Shown one piece after another: positions 44,189 to 53,327 of a DNA stretch of 64,000 nt. A model generated the notes under the pieces. That model was not told the DNA's origin. It searched no databases and saw only the letters and a list, made by a program, of their open reading frames with translations. Every line of letters starts with the position of its first letter. Position 1 is the first letter of the stretch. Made by a program: the position numbers and the translations under genes. Origin of the DNA: Sphingobacterium puteale (lineage in GTDB: Bacteria; Bacteroidota; Bacteroidia; Sphingobacteriales; Sphingobacteriaceae); NCBI RefSeq assembly GCF_003627955.1, contig NZ_RBWS01000001.1, forward strand, positions 434,001 through 498,000, written 5' to 3'.

Positions 44189-45445
44189 TTATCGAAACAA
44201 TATCAACGCGATCAACAGGGTCACTAAGACATTAAAAGTCTGCGCGATCAAAAACGCATAAAGAGGTTTCTTGTTATCCTGCACAAAAAGATCTTTGAAA
44301 TTGGTTTCCAGACCAATCGAAGTAAATGCCAAGGTAAACCAGAGCCCTTGTAAATTTTTCAGACTTCCCTTAACGGCATCCACTTTTTCCGGGGAGATCA
44401 CAAAGGAAAATAATAGCGATGCAAACACAAACCCAAGCACAAATTTAGGAAAGCGTTCCCAGATAATCTTTAGCGTAGGTTTATCGCGTTTTGTTTCATC
44501 ATCCACAGATTTTGCATAGGTCCAATAAATACTGATTGCAAATGCTGCAAGGCCCAGCAATACATTCTGCGAGAATTTAACAATTGTACTGATTTTTAAC
44601 GCTTCTTCTCCAACAAGCGAACCTGACGCGACAACAGCTCCCGTGGTATCTATACTACCTCCTAACCATGCACCGGTTACCTCTTGTGACAACCCCATCC
44701 ATTCAGCCATATAGGGCATAAAAATCATCATTGGAATTGCGGTGATCAAGACTAGGGAAATCACGTAGGAGAGCTTTTTGCTATCACCTTTAATCGCACC
44801 GGAAGTAGCGATGGCTGCAGAGACACCGCAAATGGAAACCGCACTGGACAGCATCAGTGACATTTCCTTGTCTATCTTCATTTTTTTACAGATCCAAAAG
44901 GCAAAATACCATACCGACAACACAACAGCCAAAGCCTGGATAAGGCCCAGCGAGCCCGCTTTAAGAATATCGCCAAAGATAACGGTAGTCCCCAGCAAGA
45001 TCAAACCGATCTTAACATACAGTTCCGTACTCAGGGCTTCTTTAAACCAAGCAGGTAACTTAAAGCAATTACTGATGATCAAACCGATCGTCAAGCTAAA
45101 AATAACAGCTTCGAGATTGTATTCTTTCACTGTCGAATTACCGGCTAATATCAACGCAAATACAGTCAGAATAAACACCACCGGAAATACGATCAGCAGA
45201 TGTTTGACGGATTTACCGAGCAAAAATGCCCCCAGCATACCTGTCACAAAGACGAAGATAAACTGCTGAAAAATCTTATTGAGATTGGCCGGATCAAAAA
45301 TTGTGGAGGCCAGTTCGGAAGAATTAGCCCAGGAAAAATTAGGTACAGGCGCAAAAATACCCGAAAGTGCTAAAAAAATGGTAGCGAGTCCCAAAATGAC
45401 GACTACCCAGTCTTCTGTAAATGCAAATGATCTTGACGATGCCAT
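44189..45445 (-). CDS. YeiH/UPF0324-family putative sulfate exporter
   Basis: 418 residues with about ten to eleven TM helices. Family signatures: GTTVIFGDILKAGSLGLIQA, LSSAVSICGVSAAIATSGAI, AWLGGSIDTTGAVVASGSL and KFSQNVLLGLAAFAI. The family (Cons_hypoth698) is annotated as a putative sulfate/sulfonate exporter but experimental evidence is limited. Single gene with its own terminator. It lies upstream of the receptor whose leader ORF ends in Cys codons, which makes a sulfur link worth testing. Confidence 0.85.
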   Translation of the reverse strand: MASSRSFAFTEDWVVVILGLATIFLALSGIFAPVPNFSWANSSELASTIFDPANLNKIFQQFIFVFVTGMLGAFLLGKSVKHLLIVFPVVFILTVFALILAGNSTVKEYNLEAVIFSLTIGLIISNCFKLPAWFKEALSTELYVKIGLILLGTTVIFGDILKAGSLGLIQALAVVLSVWYFAFWICKKMKIDKEMSLMLSSAVSICGVSAAIATSGAIKGDSKKLSYVISLVLITAIPMMIFMPYMAEWMGLSQEVTGAWLGGSIDTTGAVVASGSLVGEEALKISTIVKFSQNVLLGLAAFAISIYWTYAKSVDDETKRDKPTLKIIWERFPKFVLGFVFASLLFSFVISPEKVDAVKGSLKNLQGLWFTLAFTSIGLETNFKDLFVQDNKKPLYAFLIAQTFNVLVTLLIALILFR

Positions 45446-45510
45446 ATATTGGTCAGTATTAAAAGGCTAAATTTACTATAATTGCGGATACTTTTGGTTA
45501 TTGTAACACA

Positions 45511-45539
45511 AAAATGGCCGAAGATTTCTCTCCGGCCAT
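45511..45539 (-). terminator. Terminator after the acyl-CoA dehydrogenase
   Basis: Minus strand: ATGGCCG, 12-nt loop, CGGCCAT then TTTTGTG, 28 nt after the stop codon. Confidence 0.8.
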
Positions 45540-45566
45540 ACAACCAAAACCAATAATCATTATCAA

Positions 45567-47348
45567 TCAAAAACAATATTTATTTTCTTCTATTAATTTT
45601 TTTGCTATTCGCTGGCGTGCATCCTTAATGTTAAATGGTTGCGCTTTGGTGAACCTGCGTAATCCAACGAGCATCATATTCAACTCATCACCTTCACCAA
45701 AGGAGTACAAAGCCTCTTTACCCGCAGCATTGATTTTATCGATCGCGCCATACAGATAGATCTTCGCCATATCGGTCGCATATGGCGCTTTTTCGGAACC
45801 GTTATGCACAAGCTTTTCTGCACGTAACAGTACAGATTCTGCAATGTAAACGTAACCGATAATGTCTGCAATATTCATTAGGATCTCTTCTTCTTTCGAA
45901 AGTGACATCATCAGCTTTTGAACCGCAGCTCCAGCGATCAGCAGGCCTGCTTTCTTGAGGTTGGCGATAATCTTCTTCTCTGCAGCAAATGGCGCATCAT
46001 CTTCCTCCCCAAAGTCAGGAATAGCCAATAGTTCACTTGCCACCGCCTGCGCAGGTCCCATCAGATCCAGTTCACCTTTCATGGCCCGTTTTAACAGCAT
46101 ATCTACGACAAGTAGCCTGTTCACCTCATTGGTACCTTCGAAAATCCGGTTGATCCGTGAATCACGATAAGCACGCTCCATCGGCGCATCGGCCGAATAC
46201 CCCATTCCACCATAGATCTGCACTCCTTCATCCACCACATAGTCCAGCATCTCTGAACACCATACTTTGATAATCGCACATTCGATCGCAAATTGTTCCA
46301 CGGATTTCAATTTTGCTTTCGCTTCATCCATACCGCCCGCAATCAATGCATCATAGGCATCATCAATATTTTGGCCCGCACGATAGGATGCGGATTCCAC
46401 CGCAAATAGACGTGTCGCCATCTCTGCCAACTTATAGCGAATAGCACCAAATTTAGAAATCGGCAAGTTAAACTGCACACGTTCATTGGCATATTGAACC
46501 GCATGATTGATCACCATACGCGCTGAACCATTTGTCGCTGCACCCAGTTTGATCCTGCCGATATTCAGGATATTTACGGCGATCTTAAATCCGTTTTCAC
46601 GTTCTGAAAGCATGTTTTCAACAGGCACAGGACAGTCATTAAAGAATATCTGGCGTGTAGAGGATCCCTTGATGCCCAATTTATGTTCTTCGGGATTCAT
46701 GGAGATCCCGCCAAAATCTTTTTCGACGATAAATGCTGTTAAGTTTTTATCGTCATCGATTTTTGCAAATACAATAAAGATATCTGCAAATCCACCATTG
46801 GTAATCCACATTTTTTGACCGTTGATCAGATAGTGGGTTCCTTCGGCATTTAGTTTTGCGGAAGTGCGTCCCGAATTGGCATCCGATCCGGCATTTGGCT
46901 CCGTCAGACAATAGGAAGCCTTCCATTCGCCTGTGGCGAGCTTGGGAATATATTTCGCTTTTTGTTCCGCATTACCATAATAAAGGATTGGCAAGGTACC
47001 AATACCTGTATGAGCAGATAAGGCAACGGCGAAAGAAAAACCTCCACCTACAGCCTCTGCTACAAGCATCGACGTATTGAAGTTCTTGCCAAAACCACCA
47101 TACTCTTCCGGAATCGACACACCCAGCATCCCCAGCTCACCGGCTTTATCCATCAGGCTAGGCATCAATCCCTCCTCCTGTGCGTCAATACGATCAAGCT
47201 TATTTAATACTTCGGTATCTAAGAAATCCAAACAGGTCTGACGAATCATTTTCGCCTCTTCATCAAACTCTTCAGGAATAAAAATAGCTGTATAGGGAGT
47301 CTCTCTAATAACGAACTCACCGCCTTTGATTGTTTTATTCTCGCTCAT
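45567..47348 (-). CDS. Acyl-CoA dehydrogenase, long-chain type
   Basis: 593 residues; FAD enzyme of the first beta-oxidation step. N-terminal helical domain, then ATGEWKASYCLTEPNAGSDANS and KMWITNGGFADIFIVFA (FAD/substrate), INIGRIKLGAAT-type core, and QIYGGMGYSADAPMERAYRD with the EGTNEVNRL ending motif. The extra C-terminal 150 residues (KAGLLIAGAAVQKLMMSLSK) are typical of the larger Bacteroidota and actinobacterial ACADs. Last gene of the fad operon; two imperfect hairpins lie between it and the thiolase gene. Confidence 0.93.
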   Translation of the reverse strand: MSENKTIKGGEFVIRETPYTAIFIPEEFDEEAKMIRQTCLDFLDTEVLNKLDRIDAQEEGLMPSLMDKAGELGMLGVSIPEEYGGFGKNFNTSMLVAEAVGGGFSFAVALSAHTGIGTLPILYYGNAEQKAKYIPKLATGEWKASYCLTEPNAGSDANSGRTSAKLNAEGTHYLINGQKMWITNGGFADIFIVFAKIDDDKNLTAFIVEKDFGGISMNPEEHKLGIKGSSTRQIFFNDCPVPVENMLSERENGFKIAVNILNIGRIKLGAATNGSARMVINHAVQYANERVQFNLPISKFGAIRYKLAEMATRLFAVESASYRAGQNIDDAYDALIAGGMDEAKAKLKSVEQFAIECAIIKVWCSEMLDYVVDEGVQIYGGMGYSADAPMERAYRDSRINRIFEGTNEVNRLLVVDMLLKRAMKGELDLMGPAQAVASELLAIPDFGEEDDAPFAAEKKIIANLKKAGLLIAGAAVQKLMMSLSKEEEILMNIADIIGYVYIAESVLLRAEKLVHNGSEKAPYATDMAKIYLYGAIDKINAAGKEALYSFGEGDELNMMLVGLRRFTKAQPFNIKDARQRIAKKLIEENKYCF

Positions 47349-47366
47349 TGTTAATTTAGATTTATG

Positions 47367-47446
47367 GTGTAATCCGACAGCTGGTTATTGATCGCTCCGA
47401 TTTACACTATTTTTTAATACTTTTATTCGCTAAACGACCCGCGAAT
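47367..47446 (-). other. Paired hairpins between thiolase and acyl-CoA dehydrogenase genes
   Basis: GTGTAATCCGA/TCCGATTTACAC (47367-47407, imperfect) and ATTCGC/GCGAAT (47425-47446). They may set mRNA stability or partial termination in the 132-nt gap. Confidence 0.35.
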
Positions 47447-47480
47447 AATATTTTTTATCCGATTTTTTAAGGCACGCTCC

Positions 47481-48656
47481 TTAGTCCAATAGTTCAAAAA
47501 TACCTGCCGCACCCTGACCTGTTCCCACACACATCGTCACCATACCATACTTTTTACCACGACGTTTCAGCTCATGCAAAACCTGCACGGTCAGCTTCGC
47601 TCCTGTACAGCCAAGCGGATGCCCTAAAGCTATCGCCCCGCCATTGACATTGACTTTTTCTTCGTCAAGTCCCAGTTCACGAATAACAGCCAAAGATTGG
47701 GAAGCAAATGCTTCATTCAATTCAAACAGATCAATATCTTCTTTTTTAAGTCCTGCCTGTTTCAATGCTTTAGGTATCGCGTAGATCGGTCCGATTCCCA
47801 TGATGCGCGGCGGCACCCCTGCAACAGCAAAACTGATCAGCTTAGCAATGGGTTTAACACCTAATTCTTTCACTTTAGCCTCAGACATCACCAGCACAAA
47901 TGCTGCGCCATCCGATGTCTGTGAAGAGTTTCCTGCCGTTACTGAGCCGTTAGCAGCGAAGACAGGCTTCAGCTTACCCAAAGCGTCTAGCGATGTATCT
48001 GCACGAGGCCCTTCATCGGTATCCACAACATATTCACGTGTTGCGATCTTCCCATCTTTCAGATAGTTCTCTTTGACTGTGATCGGCACAATACCATCTT
48101 TAAGATGGCCATTTTGAATTGCAGCAACAGCCTTTTGATTGGACTTCAGTGCAAAGGCATCTTGATCTTCACGGGATACATTATAATCTTTTGCTACAGC
48201 CTCCGCTGTGAGCCCCATACCCCAATACCAATCGGGATGCTCTTTAGCGACAACAGGGTTGGGAACAATCTTCCAGCCTCCGAAAGGCATTCCTGACATC
48301 ACTTCAACACCTCCGGCGATAATAACATCGGCCATACCTGTTTTGATCTTTGCAACCGCCGTAGCGATCGTCTCCAATCCAGAGGCACAATACCGATTGA
48401 CAGTGACCCCTGGCACTTTATCTGTATCTAAACCCATTAGGGAAATAAAACGTGCCATGTTCAGCCCCTGTTCTGCCTCGGGCATCGCATTACCGACAAT
48501 GACATCATCTATATCTTCTTTATTTAAATTCGGCACAGTGGACACAAGATGTTTAATCACATCTGATGCTAAATCATCAGCCCGCATAAAGCGAAATCCT
48601 CCTCGAGGCGCTTTACCTACTGCTGTACGAAATCCTGCTACTATGTATGCTTCCAT
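47481..48656 (-). CDS. fadA: Acetyl-CoA acyltransferase (thiolase)
   Basis: 391 residues from ATG 48656 ([20 protein letters not shown]); the longer frame from 48707 runs into flanking repeat. Thiolase motifs: [15 protein letters not shown] (acyl-accepting Cys), [16 protein letters not shown] (active-site His) and [10 protein letters not shown] (second Cys). Cleaves 3-ketoacyl-CoA to acetyl-CoA and a shortened acyl-CoA in the cytoplasm. In the fad operon between the inserted four-helix-bundle gene and the acyl-CoA dehydrogenase gene. Confidence 0.96.
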   Translation of the reverse strand: MEAYIVAGFRTAVGKAPRGGFRFMRADDLASDVIKHLVSTVPNLNKEDIDDVIVGNAMPEAEQGLNMARFISLMGLDTDKVPGVTVNRYCASGLETIATAVAKIKTGMADVIIAGGVEVMSGMPFGGWKIVPNPVVAKEHPDWYWGMGLTAEAVAKDYNVSREDQDAFALKSNQKAVAAIQNGHLKDGIVPITVKENYLKDGKIATREYVVDTDEGPRADTSLDALGKLKPVFAANGSVTAGNSSQTSDGAAFVLVMSEAKVKELGVKPIAKLISFAVAGVPPRIMGIGPIYAIPKALKQAGLKKEDIDLFELNEAFASQSLAVIRELGLDEEKVNVNGGAIALGHPLGCTGAKLTVQVLHELKRRGKKYGMVTMCVGTGQGAAGIFELLD

Positions 48657-48667
48657 TGTTTTTATTT

Positions 48668-48699
48668 TAGTAGTGAGTAGTGGGTATTCAGTATTGAGT
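48668..48699. repeat. Left inverted repeat flanking the four-helix-bundle gene
   Basis: 32 nt whose reverse complement matches 49071-49102 at 25 of 32 positions; it ends 12 nt from the thiolase ATG. Confidence 0.65.
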
Positions 48700-48718
48700 A
48701 CCACCACTCAATTATCAT

Positions 48719-49069
48719 TCATTTTAAAGACTTGATAAGATTGTATAGCATTTTTTCAATTTCTTCGATTTCCGCAACCAATCCATCTTTAATTTCTTTA
48801 TTTAAAAATGTCAGTCGATAAGCCAATTCAATCTGTGTCTGTAACTCATAAGCAGAGCCATTTGCTATTCCAAGAAATTGTATAAACTCACCTTTTGTAT
48901 TTCTACCTGCACCTTCAGCAATATTTGAACAAATAGAGATTGTACTTCTCCTGATTTGGGATATCAATCCGAATTTCTCCGTGTTAGGAAGATTTTCTGT
49001 ACAGCTATAAATGCGAACAGTCATGTCCATTGCTTTTTGCCATACTTTTAATTCTTGGAACCTATGCAT
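48719..49069 (-). CDS. Four-helix bundle protein (23S rRNA intervening-sequence protein family)
   Basis: 116 residues: FQELKVWQKAMDMTVRIYSC, FGLISQIRRSTISICSNIAE, GAGRNTKGEFIQFLGIANGS and YELQTQIELAYRLTFLNKE are the standard family blocks. The family is found inside 23S rRNA intervening sequences and scattered on many bacterial chromosomes, and it is related to the Avd accessory proteins; its function is unknown. Here the gene sits in the fad operon, same strand, with 32-nt inverted repeats touching both ends. Codon content is like the neighbours. Confidence 0.92.
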   Translation of the reverse strand: MHRFQELKVWQKAMDMTVRIYSCTENLPNTEKFGLISQIRRSTISICSNIAEGAGRNTKGEFIQFLGIANGSAYELQTQIELAYRLTFLNKEIKDGLVAEIEEIEKMLYNLIKSLK

Positions 49070-49070
49070 T

Positions 49071-49102
49071 GCTCAATACTCATTACTCAATACCCAATAC
49101 TA
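49071..49102. repeat. Right inverted repeat flanking the four-helix-bundle gene
   Basis: Partner of 48668-48699. It begins one nt after the four-helix-bundle ATG and its last three bases (CTA) are the TAG stop codon of the upstream fad gene. Confidence 0.65.
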
Positions 49103-51529
49103 ATTCCGCAAAGGCTTTCCTTTTGTCAACATGTACTGAATTCTTTCAAGTGTTTTACGTTCAGCACAGAGTTCGAGGAATGTTTTTCGCTCAAGATCCA
49201 ACAAATACTGCTCGGATACTTCTGTTGGCGATGACAGGTTGCCACCACACATTACCCAACCCAGTTTTTCTGAGATTTTGCGGTCATAGTCGGAGATATA
49301 ATTTCCTTCACGCATCGAAGATGCACCTACATACACAATACCTAAACCTTGATTACCCAACACTTTGATATCGTTTCGTGGTGCAGGCTGTACGTAGCCT
49401 TCATCCGCCAACTCCAATGCCTTTGCTTTGGCGTCAGCAAGTAAACGTGCACGGTTCATCGTAATTGCAAACTTATCTTTCTGTAGATAACCCAGCTCAT
49501 AGGCCTCGTAAGCAGAGGTCGATACTTTCGCCTGACCAATGGTCAGGAATTTATCCTTTAAAGTATTCTGAACGATCTGGTCATCTTTAAATTCTTCGGA
49601 AGCACGTAATGTAAATTCTTTGGTTCCACCTCCCCCCGGGATAACACCTACCCCCAGCTCTACTAAGCCCATATAGGTTTCGGCATGAGCCTGCACAAAA
49701 TCTGCATGCATCGAAAATTCACAGCCTCCGCCCAAAGTCATCTGGAATGGTGCTACCACAACTGGAATAGATGAATAACGCAAGCGCATGGAAGTATTTT
49801 GGAAGGCTCGAACGGCCATATTTAACTCATCAAAATCCTGCTCTACGGCCATCATGAAAATCATTCCGATATTGGCTCCTGCGGAAAAATTCTTCCCATC
49901 ATTGGAAACAACTAATCCTCGGTATTCTTTTTCGGCAAGATCTATCGCTTTATTCAATCCCTGGATCACATCGCCACCGATGGTATTCATTTTGGTATGA
50001 AACTCACAATTGATGATTCCATCACCGAGATCAATAATGGAAACTCCGGTATTCTTCCAGATCGTTTTACTTTCACGGATATGATCCAATACAATCAAAT
50101 CTTCGGTTCCCGGAATAGGTTTATAGGATTTGGATGTGATATCATAATAATGACGAACACCATTTTCTATCTTATAGAAAGATTCATGTCCCGAATCCAA
50201 CATTTCATGCACCCAGGATGCTACTTCGCCATCTTGTCCGGGCAAACGCTTCTCTTCAGCTTTGATCCTAGCCAGGGTATCACGCACCCCTAAAGCATCC
50301 CATACTTCAAATGGGCCAAGCTCCCAGCCAAAGCCAGCGCGCATGGCATCATCTATACGGAAGAAATCATCTGTGATTTCAGGGACACGGCGTGAAACAT
50401 ATTCAAATAAAGGATAATGCATGGCACGGAAGAGCTCCGCCGCCTTGTCTGTCCCCTGTTCATAGACTTTCATCCGTTTACGGATATCTTCAACTGGCTT
50501 GGTCGCCTCTAAAGTGGAAGATTTAACTTTTTGTTGCGAGCCAAATGTTAATGTTTTAAGATCTAAGGAAAGAATTTCAGAATTACCATCAGCGGCTTTT
50601 ACCTTTTCATAAAACCCTTTTTTTGTCTTTTCCCCAAGCCACTTGTTTTCAACCATCTTACTGATAAAGGCCGGAAGCTGGAAGACACCTTTTGCCTCGT
50701 CTTCAGGCGCATTCTGTGCCAGACCGTTAGCGACATTGACCAATGTATCGAGACCGACAACATCCGCGGTACGGAAGGTAGCCGATTTTGGATGTCCCAT
50801 TGCAGGGCCTGTATATTTATCCACTTCCTCCACTGATAGACCCAAAGGCTCGACCAGATGGGTCACTGCAAGCATCGAATAAACACCGATTCGGTTACCG
50901 ATAAATGCGGGGGTATCCTTACACAAGACAACCGTCTTGCCTAACATCTTATCTCCGAAATGAAGGACAAAATCAACAACTTCTGGTTTCGTGTGCGGTG
51001 TAGGTATTACTTCCAACAAAGGTAGATAGCGTGGCGGGTTGAAAAAGTGTGTACCGCAGAAATGATCTTTAAAGTCTTCACTACGTCCCTCGGTCATGAG
51101 ATGAATAGGAATACCAGAAGTATTGGAAGTAATCAATGTCCCCGGTTTACGGAACTGTTCGATACGATCAAAAACAGACTTCTTAATGTCTAAGCGTTCT
51201 ACAACAACCTCAATAATCCAGTCAGCCTGGGCAATATCTTTGAGGTTATCCTCAAAGTTGCCTGTTTTGATACGTTTTACAAATGATTTGCTGTAAATTG
51301 GTGAAGGATTTGTCTTTAAAGCTGTTTCTAACGAAGTATTGACAATCCGATCCCGAACAGCCTTACTCTCCAACGTTAGACCTTTTGCTTGTTCTGCAGG
51401 CAGCAGTTCACGCGGAACAATATCCAGCAACAGCACTTCGACACCAATGTTAGCAAAATGACAAGCAATTCGCGAGCCCATAACACCCGAACCGAGAACT
51501 GCCACTTTTCTAATATTTCTGTTCATCAT
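49100..51529 (-). CDS. 3-hydroxyacyl-CoA dehydrogenase/enoyl-CoA hydratase fusion
   Basis: 809 residues from ATG 51529 (ATGATG; MNRNIRKVAVLGSG). The dehydrogenase domain comes first (VAVLGSGVMGSRIACHFANI NAD-binding; GTHFFNPPRYLPLLEVIP), a second dehydrogenase C-domain follows (about 340-440), and the crotonase/hydratase domain is at the C-terminal end (SNDGKNFSAGANIGMIF, GGGCEFSMHADF). That order is opposite to E. coli FadB, where the hydratase is first. Catalyses the two middle steps of beta-oxidation. The stop codon TAG coincides with the end of an inverted repeat. Confidence 0.94.
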   Translation of the reverse strand: MMNRNIRKVAVLGSGVMGSRIACHFANIGVEVLLLDIVPRELLPAEQAKGLTLESKAVRDRIVNTSLETALKTNPSPIYSKSFVKRIKTGNFEDNLKDIAQADWIIEVVVERLDIKKSVFDRIEQFRKPGTLITSNTSGIPIHLMTEGRSEDFKDHFCGTHFFNPPRYLPLLEVIPTPHTKPEVVDFVLHFGDKMLGKTVVLCKDTPAFIGNRIGVYSMLAVTHLVEPLGLSVEEVDKYTGPAMGHPKSATFRTADVVGLDTLVNVANGLAQNAPEDEAKGVFQLPAFISKMVENKWLGEKTKKGFYEKVKAADGNSEILSLDLKTLTFGSQQKVKSSTLEATKPVEDIRKRMKVYEQGTDKAAELFRAMHYPLFEYVSRRVPEITDDFFRIDDAMRAGFGWELGPFEVWDALGVRDTLARIKAEEKRLPGQDGEVASWVHEMLDSGHESFYKIENGVRHYYDITSKSYKPIPGTEDLIVLDHIRESKTIWKNTGVSIIDLGDGIINCEFHTKMNTIGGDVIQGLNKAIDLAEKEYRGLVVSNDGKNFSAGANIGMIFMMAVEQDFDELNMAVRAFQNTSMRLRYSSIPVVVAPFQMTLGGGCEFSMHADFVQAHAETYMGLVELGVGVIPGGGGTKEFTLRASEEFKDDQIVQNTLKDKFLTIGQAKVSTSAYEAYELGYLQKDKFAITMNRARLLADAKAKALELADEGYVQPAPRNDIKVLGNQGLGIVYVGASSMREGNYISDYDRKISEKLGWVMCGGNLSSPTEVSEQYLLDLERKTFLELCAERKTLERIQYMLTKGKPLRN

Positions 51530-51569
51530 AACATATTTATCATGCACATTCGTACATTTGGTTTAACTT

Positions 51570-52010
51570 CTATACGATTACTTCTTCCTTATAACTTGTT
51601 GCCAACTCATTGAGCTTAGCCAGAGAAGCAATCAATTGATCACGTTCATTTTCCGAAAAATTATCAGCGAGATATTGATTAAAATTGCGCACCACATCTT
51701 TGGCAATCCTTCTCTTTTCGCGTCCCAATTCCGTCAGGTATACTTTGACAGAGCGTTTATCCGTTGTACTGGTCTCCCGGTAGATAAATCCCAAAGACTC
51801 TAAATTATTCAACACCCGGGACAAACTAGTTGTTTTAACTCCGGTCAAATTCGCAATCTGAGAAACAGGGGTACCCTCTTTGTGGATATTGATTAAAATA
51901 TAACCCGCTGCCTGGGTAAAACCATACTGTGAAGCAATTTGATTATATTTATTGGCGATTGTCTGCCAGCCTGTTTTTAAAAAATAGTCGATTGTCTGAT
52001 TTTGGTTCAT
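51570..52010 (-). CDS. MarR-family transcriptional regulator
   Basis: 146 residues from ATG 52010 (MNQNQTIDYFLKTGWQ). Winged-helix MarR fold: TQAAGYILINIHKEGTPVSQ, IANLTGVKTTSLSRVLNNLE (recognition helix), ESLGFIYRETSTTDKRSVKV and YLTELGREKRRIAKDVVRN (wing and dimer helix). First gene of the fad operon, so it is the likely fatty-acid- or acyl-CoA-responsive repressor. A palindrome in its promoter region overlaps the expected transcription start. Confidence 0.92.
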   Translation of the reverse strand: MNQNQTIDYFLKTGWQTIANKYNQIASQYGFTQAAGYILINIHKEGTPVSQIANLTGVKTTSLSRVLNNLESLGFIYRETSTTDKRSVKVYLTELGREKRRIAKDVVRNFNQYLADNFSENERDQLIASLAKLNELATSYKEEVIV

Positions 52011-52035
52011 AGCGTAATCACAAGCGATTTTATTA

Positions 52036-52049
52036 TTATGCTTGCATAA
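52036..52049. promoter_or_regulatory. Putative MarR operator
   Basis: TTATGC-TT-GCATAA, directly next to the -7 box of the fad operon. Confidence 0.5.
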
Positions 52050-52081
52050 CAAATATACTAGTTAAGAATTAGAATAACAAA
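52050..52081 (-). promoter_or_regulatory. fad operon promoter (-33 TTTG, -7 TATATTTG)
   Basis: Minus strand: TTTG (52081-52078), 20-nt spacer, TATATTTG (52057-52050). Matches the Bacteroidota consensus well; leader about 33 nt. Confidence 0.7.
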
Positions 52082-52256
52082 CCTGAAAATGCAAATTTTG
52101 TTAATTCTATTTCCGCAACCTCCTGAGACAAATTTTCTTGCTTTTTTATGACCAAACTAAATGTGGAAAACTTTTAACAGCTGAAATACAATCAAATAAA
52201 GAAAAACACAAAACTTTTATTAACAACCAATGTGCAATATTCAAAATTAATTGCGT

Positions 52257-52264
52257 TAAATTTG
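52257..52264 (+). promoter_or_regulatory. -7 box TAAATTTG upstream of the dioxygenase gene
   Basis: TAnnTTTG match, 22 nt before ATG 52287. Confidence 0.45.
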
Positions 52265-52286
52265 TCCTAAACAATATTGACATCGT

Positions 52287-53249
52287 ATGGCTTTAGTAAA
52301 CATACCGCGCTTGGACTTGTTACATTATACACAAGGAACCCAAGAACAACGAAATCAATTTATTCAAGATATTGGCAAGGCTTTTAACGAAACGGGCTTT
52401 GTAACGATTGCGAATCATGGTTTATCGAAAGAATTAATTGAGGAATTATATCAGGTCGTCCCAGAATTTTTTGGTTTACCAACGGAGACAAAAGAAAAGT
52501 ATGAATTTCCTGAGCTTGCAGGTCAACGTGGATACACGGCTAAGGGAAGAGAAAAAGCAAAAGATGCGAAAACTCCAGACCTAAAAGAATTCTGGCAACG
52601 TGGTCAAACAATCGTTGGTGAAGAATATTCGAAAGCTGACTTTCCAGATAACCCTGAGGTCGAGGAAATACCTCGCTTTAATGGTGTGACGGCCGAAGTA
52701 TATAAAAAACTAGAAGACACAGGGCGTGAATTACTAAAAGCAATTGCGACTTACCTGGATCTTGAAGAAAATTATTTTGAGAAATTTGTAATTAATGGAA
52801 ACTCGATCTTGCGTGCGATCCATTATTTTCCAATTACGGATCCTGATGCATTGGCTCCTGACGCTGTACGTGCAGGTGCGCATGAGGACATCAACCTGAT
52901 TACACTATTAATCGGTGCTAGCGCAGATGGCCTGGAAGTCCTGACAAAAGATGGCGAATGGTTTCCCATCAAAGCAAAGGGAGAAGATATTGTCATTAAC
53001 GTAGGCGACATGTTGCAGCGTTTGACCAACAATAAACTTAAATCAACAACGCATCGCGTAGTCAATCCTCCGCGTGAAAAAATGGGCACTTCCCGCTTTT
53101 CGATACCATTCTTTTTGCATCCAAAATCTTCGATGAGCTTGGCATCATTGGACTCATGTATCGACGCAGCTCATCCAAAGGCCTACGAAGATTATACCGC
53201 AGGTGAATATCTGGATGAAAGATTGAGAGAAATCGGTCTGAAAATGTAA
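52287..53249 (+). CDS. Isopenicillin N synthase-like 2-oxoglutarate/Fe(II) dioxygenase
   Basis: 320 residues of the IPNS-like dioxygenase family. N-terminal DIOX_N region (FVTIANHGLSKELIEELYQV), then the jelly-roll with metal triad in AGAHEDINLITLLIG (His-x-Asp) and KSTTHRVVNPP (His), and co-substrate Arg in RFSIPFFLHP. Members oxidise peptides, hormones or small metabolites. Bacterial homologues are often of unknown substrate; no antibiotic synthase gene is nearby. Monocistronic, followed by two terminators. Confidence 0.92.
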   Translation: MALVNIPRLDLLHYTQGTQEQRNQFIQDIGKAFNETGFVTIANHGLSKELIEELYQVVPEFFGLPTETKEKYEFPELAGQRGYTAKGREKAKDAKTPDLKEFWQRGQTIVGEEYSKADFPDNPEVEEIPRFNGVTAEVYKKLEDTGRELLKAIATYLDLEENYFEKFVINGNSILRAIHYFPITDPDALAPDAVRAGAHEDINLITLLIGASADGLEVLTKDGEWFPIKAKGEDIVINVGDMLQRLTNNKLKSTTHRVVNPPREKMGTSRFSIPFFLHPKSSMSLASLDSCIDAAHPKAYEDYTAGEYLDERLREIGLKM

Positions 53250-53256
53250 GGCAAAC

Positions 53257-53280
53257 AAAATCCACCCATGCTGGATTTTT
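53257..53280 (+). terminator. First terminator after the dioxygenase gene
   Basis: AAAATCCA/TGGATTTT stem with T-rich 3' side. Confidence 0.7.
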
Positions 53281-53285
53281 TTCAT

Positions 53286-53317
53286 AAAAAAAGCAGATCG
53301 GTTGATCTGCTTTTTTT
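53286..53317. terminator. Bidirectional terminator
   Basis: GCAGATC-ggtt-GATCTGC flanked by A7 and T7 tracts; serves the dioxygenase gene and the convergent outer-membrane gene. Confidence 0.9.
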
Positions 53318-53327
53318 ATACTGTAAA

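Noticed and set aside
48208..48735. 175-codon frame antisense to the thiolase gene
   Set aside because: Entirely within the thiolase coding region, no signal or family features.
48719..49069. Diversity-generating retroelement (Avd-like protein)
   Set aside because: No reverse transcriptase, template repeat or variable repeat near; the plain four-helix-bundle family fits.
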